Shown one piece after another: positions 59,394 through 64,000 of a stretch of DNA of 64,000 nt. Positions within the stretch are counted from its first letter, which is position 1, and every line of letters starts with the position of its first letter. The stretch is from Yinghuangia sp045039925 (GTDB lineage: Bacteria > Actinomycetota > Actinomycetes > Streptomycetales > Streptomycetaceae). The stretch covers positions 7,998,001-8,062,000 of the forward strand of contig CP108400.1 of NCBI GenBank assembly GCA_045039925.1. Direction: 5' to 3'. The notes beneath the pieces were generated by a model, which made no database searches, was not told the origin of the DNA, and saw only the letters and a program-made list of their open reading frames with translations. The translations under genes and the position numbers were made by a program.

Positions 59394-60218
59394 ATGCCTT
59401 TCGTCAGCGCGTCCGACGGAGCACAGATCCACTACAAGGACTGGGGTGCCGGTCGTCCGGTCGTCCTCAGCCACGGCTGGCCGCTGAACGCGGACAGTTG
59501 GGAGGCGCAGCAGTTGTTCCTCGCGTCGCACGGCTACCGCGCCATCGCGCATGACCGGCGCGGGCACGGCCGCTCGACCCAGTCGTGGCACGGCAACGAG
59601 ATGAACACCTACGCCGACGACTTGGCCACCCTGATCAACGCCCTTGACCTGCGGGATGTCACGCTGGTCGGGTTCTCGACCGGCGGCGGCGAAGTCGCTC
59701 GGTACGTCGGCCGGCACGGCACCGCACGGATCGCCCAGGTCGTCCTGGTCTCCGCCGTCCCGCCGTTCATGCTCAAGACCGACGACAACACCGGCGGCGT
59801 GCCCGTCGAGATCTTCGACGGCATCCGCGCCGGGTCGCTCGCCGACCGCTCGCAGCTGTACCGCGACCTCGCCGACGGCCCGTTCTTCGGGAACAACCGG
59901 CCCGGAGCCGACGTCTCGCAGGGGATCCGGGACGCGTTCTGGCGCCAGAGCCTGCAGGCCGGGCACCGCAACGCGTACGAGTGCATCGCGGCGTTCTCGG
60001 CCACCGACTTCCGCGCCGACCTCGACGCGATCGACGTGCCGACGCTGGTGATCCACGGCGACGACGACCAGGTCGTGCCGTTCGAGGTGGGCGGGCAGGC
60101 GTCCGCCGCGCGGATCAAGAACGCGGCGCTGAAGGTCTACCCGGGTGCCCCGCACGGCATCACCGACACCCACAAGGACCAACTCGCCGCCGACCTGCTG
60201 GATTTCCTCGGCTCCTAG
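59394..60218 (+). CDS. Alpha/beta hydrolase, cofactor-free haloperoxidase/perhydrolase type
   Basis: Two in-frame ATGs lie at 59388 and 59394; the latter is 7 nt from GGGAG and preferred (274 residues). It has L-S-H-G-W-P-L-N-A-D-S-W (oxyanion strand), the nucleophile in V-G-F-S-T-G-G-G-E-V, the aspartate in I-H-G-D-D-D-Q-V-V-P and the histidine in G-A-P-H-G. The F-S-T-G-G-G elbow and P-F-F-G-x-N match non-haem chloroperoxidase-type esterases. It is cytoplasmic and follows a truncated AraC gene. Two more alpha/beta hydrolases follow in the same direction. Confidence 0.9.
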   Translation: MPFVSASDGAQIHYKDWGAGRPVVLSHGWPLNADSWEAQQLFLASHGYRAIAHDRRGHGRSTQSWHGNEMNTYADDLATLINALDLRDVTLVGFSTGGGEVARYVGRHGTARIAQVVLVSAVPPFMLKTDDNTGGVPVEIFDGIRAGSLADRSQLYRDLADGPFFGNNRPGADVSQGIRDAFWRQSLQAGHRNAYECIAAFSATDFRADLDAIDVPTLVIHGDDDQVVPFEVGGQASAARIKNAALKVYPGAPHGITDTHKDQLAADLLDFLGS

Positions 60219-60314
60219 GCCGCGTCCGGCGGACACGACCCAGCGCGGCGCCGCGCCCCCGGGATCGGTACGCCCGCAGCCCCACCCCTTGCCCCGTTCC
60301 CAGGAGGTAGTCCC

Positions 60315-61172
60315 ATGCCCCGAGTTTCGTCATCGGACCGGCGTCGCGGCCGACGCGCCGCCGGTGCGTTCGCCCTGACCGCCGCCCTCGTCCTCGGCGG
60401 TGCCCTCGCCCCGGTCACCGCCGACGCCGCCCGCGGCGGCGACGGCGACCGGCACCGGCCCAAGCCGACCGTCGTCCTGGTCCACGGCGTGTTCGCCGAC
60501 GCGTCGGGCTGGTACGAGACCATCGGTCGCCTTCAGAAGGCCGGCTACGAGGTCATCGCCCCGGCCAACCCGCTGCGCGACCTGGACGGAGACTCCGCCT
60601 ACGTCTCCAGCATCCTCGACACCATCCCCGGCCCCGTCATCCTGGTCGGCCACTCCTACGGCGGCGAGGTCATCACCAACGCCGCACGCGGCCACGCGAA
60701 CGTCAAGGCACTCGTGTACGTCGCGGCGTTCGCCCCCGAGCAGGGCGAGAGCGCTCTGCAACTGGCGGGCCGGTTCCCGGGCAGCAAGCTGCCCGAGGCG
60801 CTCATCACCCGCGACTACCCCGTGCCGGTCGGCGGCCCCGGCAAGGACGGCCACATCGACCCGGCCAAGTTCCGGGAGGTGTTCGCCGGCGACCTGTCCG
60901 CCTCGGAGGCACGGCTGATGGGTGCGGCGCAGCGCCCCGGCAGCGTCGGCGGGCTGGCCGGCCCCAGCGGCGTCCCGGCGTGGAAGTCGCTACCGTCGTG
61001 GTACGTCATCCCCACCGCCGACAACGTCATCCCGGCCGCCGCGCAGCGGTTCATGGCCGACCGCGCCAAGAGCCGTGTCGTCGAGGTCAGGGGTGCGTCG
61101 CACGTCGTGATGATGTCCCGCCCCGACGTGGTCGTCCGCCAGATCCAGGCCGCCGACCGGTCCACGCGCTGA
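60315..61172 (+). CDS. Secreted alpha/beta hydrolase
   Basis: The start is ATG 60315 with a near-perfect AGGAGGT; the product has 285 residues. The N-terminus is a signal peptide: R-R-R-G-R-R, then A-F-A-L-T-A-A-L-V-L-G-G-A-L-A and cleavage after A-D-A (about residue 38). A twin-arginine route is possible. The mature enzyme has V-H-G-V-F-A-D-A-S-G-W, the nucleophile in V-G-H-S-Y-G-G-E-V and a histidine in G-A-S-H-V. It resembles secreted EstC-like esterases. It is followed by a related hydrolase after 29 bp. Confidence 0.9.
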   Translation: MPRVSSSDRRRGRRAAGAFALTAALVLGGALAPVTADAARGGDGDRHRPKPTVVLVHGVFADASGWYETIGRLQKAGYEVIAPANPLRDLDGDSAYVSSILDTIPGPVILVGHSYGGEVITNAARGHANVKALVYVAAFAPEQGESALQLAGRFPGSKLPEALITRDYPVPVGGPGKDGHIDPAKFREVFAGDLSASEARLMGAAQRPGSVGGLAGPSGVPAWKSLPSWYVIPTADNVIPAAAQRFMADRAKSRVVEVRGASHVVMMSRPDVVVRQIQAADRSTR

Positions 61173-61201
61173 GGCCGTCCGACCGACGAAGGAGATAGCC
61201 G

Positions 61202-61996
61202 ATGCAGCCCGACACCATCGTCCTGATCCACGGCTTCTGGGTCACCCCGCGGTCCTGGGAGCACTGGATCACCCACTACGAGGCCAAGGGGTTCCGCGTC
61301 CTCGCCCCTGCCTACCCGGGCTTCGAGAGCGAGGTCGAAGCCCTCAACGCCGACCCCGCCCCGATCGAGGCCCTCACCGTGCCCGCGATCGTCGAGAGCC
61401 TGGAGAAGACCGTCGCCGGCCTCGACCGGCCGCCGATCATCATCGGGCACTCGGCCGGCGGCGTGTTCACCCAGATCCTGCTCGACCGCGGGTACGGCGC
61501 CGCCGGGGTGGCCCTCAACTCGGCGCCCACCGAGGGCGTCGCGATCGTGCCGCTCAGCCAGATCCGTGCCTCGTTCCCGGTGCTGCGGAACCCCGCGAAC
61601 CGGCACCGCGCGGTGGGCCTCGACTATGACCAGTGGCGCTACGCGTTCACCAACACGTTCCCCGAGGACCAGGCCCGGGCGACCTACGAGCGTTACCACA
61701 TCCCCGCGTCCGGCCACATCTTCTGGGGAAGCGCTCTCGCCAACATCCACCCCGGCCACACCGACACCTGGGTCGACTACCGCAACCCCGACCGTGCCCC
61801 GCTGCTGTTCTGCTCGGGCGAGAACGACCACCTGATGCCGCCGAAGGTGCAGCGGTCGAACGCCAAGCACTACAAGGCGGAGACAACGACCACCGAGGTC
61901 GTGGTCTACGCCGGGCGCTCGCACCTGATGCCCGCGCAGGACGGCTGGACGGAGATCGCCGACCACGCGCTGGAGTGGGCACTCGCCCACGCCTGA
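61202..61996 (+). CDS. Alpha/beta hydrolase
   Basis: The 264-residue enzyme starts at ATG 61202 behind GAAGGAG. It carries I-H-G-F-W-V-T-P-R-S-W, the nucleophile in I-G-H-S-A-G-G-V-F, D/E in S-G-E-N-D-H-L-M-P and the catalytic H in G-R-S-H-L. It has no signal peptide. The H-G-F-W-x-T-P-R-S-W-E form is common in actinomycete hydrolases of unassigned substrate. It lies 29 bp after the secreted hydrolase and is probably co-transcribed with it. Confidence 0.88.
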   Translation: MQPDTIVLIHGFWVTPRSWEHWITHYEAKGFRVLAPAYPGFESEVEALNADPAPIEALTVPAIVESLEKTVAGLDRPPIIIGHSAGGVFTQILLDRGYGAAGVALNSAPTEGVAIVPLSQIRASFPVLRNPANRHRAVGLDYDQWRYAFTNTFPEDQARATYERYHIPASGHIFWGSALANIHPGHTDTWVDYRNPDRAPLLFCSGENDHLMPPKVQRSNAKHYKAETTTTEVVVYAGRSHLMPAQDGWTEIADHALEWALAHA

Positions 61997-62093
61997 GCTC
62001 CGGTGGGACGCCAGTCTCCATCCCCACGAACGCCGGGCCCGGCGCGCCGCGATCGTTCCGCGGCGCGCCGGGCCCGGACCAGAGGAACTCCCT

Positions 62094-62885
62094 GTGACCG
62101 ACGTGCGCATCACCCACATCGGCGGCCCGACCACACTGATCGAGACGGGCGGCTGGACCATCCTCACCGACCCCACGTTCGACCCGCCCGGCCGCCGCTA
62201 CGCGTTCGGCTGGGGAACCTCGTCCCGCAAGCGGACCGGCCCCGCTCTGGCCGCCACCAACCTGGCGCCGATCGACGCGGTGCTGCTCACCCACGACCAC
62301 CACGGCGACAACCTCGACGACACCGGACGAACCCTCCTGGGCCGCGCGGACGCCGTACTGACCACCCCCGCGGGCGCCCGCCGCCTCGGTGGCAACGCGC
62401 GCGGCATGGCCGCCTGGTCGACCACTCGCCTGCACGCTCCCGGACGCCCGACCATCACCGTCACCGCGACGCCCGCACGGCACGGGCCCCTGCCGCTGCG
62501 CCCCCTGCTGGGACAGGTCACCGGATTCGCACTCACCTGGGAAGGACAGCGGCACGGCGCGCTGTGGATCAGTGGCGACAGCGTGCTGTACCGAGGTCTG
62601 CGCCAGGTCGCGGAACGGCTGACCGTGGGTACCGCGCTGCTGCACCTCGGTGGCGTGCGCTTCCCCGTGACGGGGCCGGTCCGCTACACGATGACGGCCG
62701 GTCAGGCCGTGCGGCTGTGCGCCGAGTTGCGGCCGCACACCGCCATCCCTGTGCACTACGAGGGTTGGCAGCACTTTGCCGAGGGCCGTACCGGCGTCGA
62801 GGGCGTGCTGGCCGCGGCCTCGGCCGACATCCGCGACCGCTTCCTGTGGCTGCCTCTCGGAGCCCCCCAACAGCTCGAGGTCTGA
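62094..62885 (+). CDS. Metallo-beta-lactamase-fold hydrolase (UlaG-like)
   Basis: The start is GTG 62094, 7 nt after GAGGAAC; the product has 263 residues. The metal motif T-H-D-H-H-G-D-N (H-x-H-x-D-type variant), A-R-H-G, S-G-D-S and a late V-H-Y-E-G-W are present. The fold I-T-H-I-G-G-P-T-T-L-I-E near the start is the UlaG/lactonase-like group (beta-lactone or phosphoester hydrolases). It ends the hydrolase set 59.4-62.9 kb. Confidence 0.88.
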   Translation: MTDVRITHIGGPTTLIETGGWTILTDPTFDPPGRRYAFGWGTSSRKRTGPALAATNLAPIDAVLLTHDHHGDNLDDTGRTLLGRADAVLTTPAGARRLGGNARGMAAWSTTRLHAPGRPTITVTATPARHGPLPLRPLLGQVTGFALTWEGQRHGALWISGDSVLYRGLRQVAERLTVGTALLHLGGVRFPVTGPVRYTMTAGQAVRLCAELRPHTAIPVHYEGWQHFAEGRTGVEGVLAAASADIRDRFLWLPLGAPQQLEV

Positions 62886-62971
62886 GCACACTTCGGCGGC
62901 GGAACGAGGCCGCCGACATCACGCGTCCTCATGCCCTGCCGAACCGTCGGCCGGGTATGAGGACGTTTGGC

Positions 62972-63019
62972 GTGGCCCCGTGATGTGGCCCCGTGATGTG
63001 GCCCCGTGATGTGGCCCCG
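62972..63019. repeat. Tandem 13-bp repeat
   Basis: GTGGCCCCGTGAT is repeated three times head to tail, with a partial fourth (GTGGCCCCG), in the gap before the LuxR-type gene. No gene crosses it. Confidence 0.85.
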
Positions 63020-63179
63020 CGCCTCGCCCTGCCCCGCCGCCGCGCGAGCGTCGAATCACGCGACACTTCCAGCGTGTTGGTCGTCGTCGGGCCGGGCGGG
63101 GGTTCGTGCTGGTTCAATGATCCACGGCGATCCGATAATTCGGGAGAACCTCACATATGACCTTTCGGAGGGTCCCTGC

Positions 63180-64000
63180 ATGGTCCTCATAGGGCGCGCC
63201 CCTGAGCTGGAGCTGCTTCAGAAGTTCGTCGCGGAGGTACGAGGCGGTCTGAGCAGGGTGGTCCTGCTGCGTGGCGATGCGGGGATCGGCAAGACCGTGC
63301 TGCTCAGGCATGCCGCGGACGCGGCGGCCGACTTGCGGATTCTGCAGATCGCGGGTGTCGAGGCGGAGTCGGGGTTCCCCTTCGCGGCGCTGCACCGGCT
63401 GCTGATGCCCATCGCCGACAGCCTCAAGGAGCCGGGCGCGCTGCCCCCCTCGCAGCACGAAGCACTGCGGGTGGCCTGTGGGTTGGCCGACGGGCCGTCT
63501 CCGGACCGTTTTCTGGTCGGCCTTGCGACGCTCACCCTGCTGGCCGACACGGCGACGTCACGACCGCTGCTGGCATGTGTGGACGACGCCCAGTGGCTGG
63601 ACGAGGAGTCGCTCGGCGTCATGGCCTTCGTGGCCCGCCGGCTTCAGGCCGAGGGGGTCGGGCTGCTGTTCGCGGCGCGTACCGGCTTCGACGCGCCGGT
63701 CGGTGTCCCGACCGTGGAAGTCGGCGGCCTGGAGGAGTCGTTCGCCCTGGAACTGCTGCGCGGGTCGACGGCGTGGCCGATGGATCCGCAGGTGGCGGCA
63801 CATATCGTGGCCGCGACAATCGGGAACCCGCTGGCACTGGCGGACCTGGGGCACTCGCTGTCGGCGGAACACCTGTCGGGGGCCATGTCCTTGCCCGACC
63901 CGCTGCCGGTGGGAGACCGGCTGGAACGGCACTATCTGGAACAGGTACGCGCGCTGCCGGCGGACGCGCAGACGTGGCTGCTGCTCGCCGCGGCGGCACC
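63180..64000 (+). CDS. LuxR-type large ATPase regulator (LAL/MalT-like), cut by window edge
   Basis: From ATG 63180, 7 nt after GGAGGG, the frame is open to the right edge (273 residues). The AAA/NACHT-like ATPase domain shows L-I-G-R-A-P-E-L, Walker A G-D-A-G-I-G-K-T at 33-40, the F-P-F-A-A-L-H-R-L-L motif, and Walker B L-L-A-C-V-D-D-A-Q-W-L-D near 130-141. This is the N-terminus of LAL regulators, which are about 900 residues and end in a LuxR HTH that would lie outside this window. Tandem repeats precede it. Confidence 0.88.
   Translation, partial: MVLIGRAPELELLQKFVAEVRGGLSRVVLLRGDAGIGKTVLLRHAADAAADLRILQIAGVEAESGFPFAALHRLLMPIADSLKEPGALPPSQHEALRVACGLADGPSPDRFLVGLATLTLLADTATSRPLLACVDDAQWLDEESLGVMAFVARRLQAEGVGLLFAARTGFDAPVGVPTVEVGGLEESFALELLRGSTAWPMDPQVAAHIVAATIGNPLALADLGHSLSAEHLSGAMSLPDPLPVGDRLERHYLEQVRALPADAQTWLLLAAAA

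Overview
The window comes from a high-GC actinomycete. Signs of this are the strong third-position GC bias, frequent GTG starts, GGAGG-type ribosome binding sites, F420-type LLM oxidoreductases, 14-helix MFS and LacI/GntR/TetR regulators. The genus cannot be fixed from the sequence. I see no rRNA, tRNA, CRISPR array, transposase or phage gene. It reads as an accessory catabolic region: glycoside hydrolases, acyl-CoA dehydrogenase pairs, SDRs, a Baeyer-Villiger monooxygenase, amidohydrolases, CoA-activation genes, transporters and many local regulators, interspersed with broken gene remnants.

Layout. 0-1.6 kb: arsenite methyltransferase (cut by the window edge) and an ArsR regulator whose start has been lost at a junction with an LLM-oxidoreductase scrap. 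1.6-7.7 kb: an acyl-CoA dehydrogenase pair, remnants of an acyl-CoA ligase and a TetR, a MarR regulator, a possible Fe(II)/2-oxoglutarate oxygenase and an NTF2-like protein. Four ATGCAT-NN-ATGCAT operators lie in two duplicated divergent control regions. 7.8-14.9 kb: two SDRs, a GntR, two amidohydrolases, an HSL-type hydrolase and a TetR. 15-25.4 kb: an oligopeptide-type binding lipoprotein, an SDR/SpoIIE chimera, a lysine-less DegT enzyme with an SDR and a VOC-like protein, an aldo/keto reductase, a Baeyer-Villiger monooxygenase and a truncated binding protein. 25.6-39.7 kb: the glycoside block, with two GH78 alpha-L-rhamnosidases, remains of a third, an esterase, an SDR, a TetR, an MFS carrier, a GH3 beta-glucosidase and a LacI. 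39.7-58 kb: TetR, NTF2-like, CoA-transferase, GntR; an ABC importer built from two multi-domain fusions (MFS-LivF and LivH-LivM-LivG) plus its binding protein; then aldehyde dehydrogenase facing an operon of alcohol dehydrogenase, crotonase, two acyl-CoA dehydrogenases and an LLM oxidoreductase. 58-64 kb: a membrane protein, an AraC-type regulator, three alpha/beta hydrolases, a metallo-beta-lactamase-fold hydrolase and the start of a large LuxR-type ATPase regulator.

How it fits together (inference). Rhamnosyl/glucosyl conjugates would be taken up and deglycosylated by the GH78 and GH3 enzymes. The aglycone would be oxidised by SDRs, the Baeyer-Villiger enzyme and dehydrogenases, activated to CoA esters and shortened by acyl-CoA dehydrogenase pairs. 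Shared palindromes tie distant promoters together. AAACC-N11-GGTTT occurs at both rhamnosidases and the MFS carrier. TAGCGCGCGC(T/A)A occurs at the LacI/GH3 region and the MFS-LivF operon. A TTCCTGTACAGGAA-type site occurs at the GntR gene and at the aldehyde/alcohol dehydrogenase promoter. TTTARCGT-N7-ACGCTAAA occurs at two hydrolase/NTF2 promoters. The most unusual object is the MFS-LivF fusion, which would tether an MFS carrier to an ABC importer.
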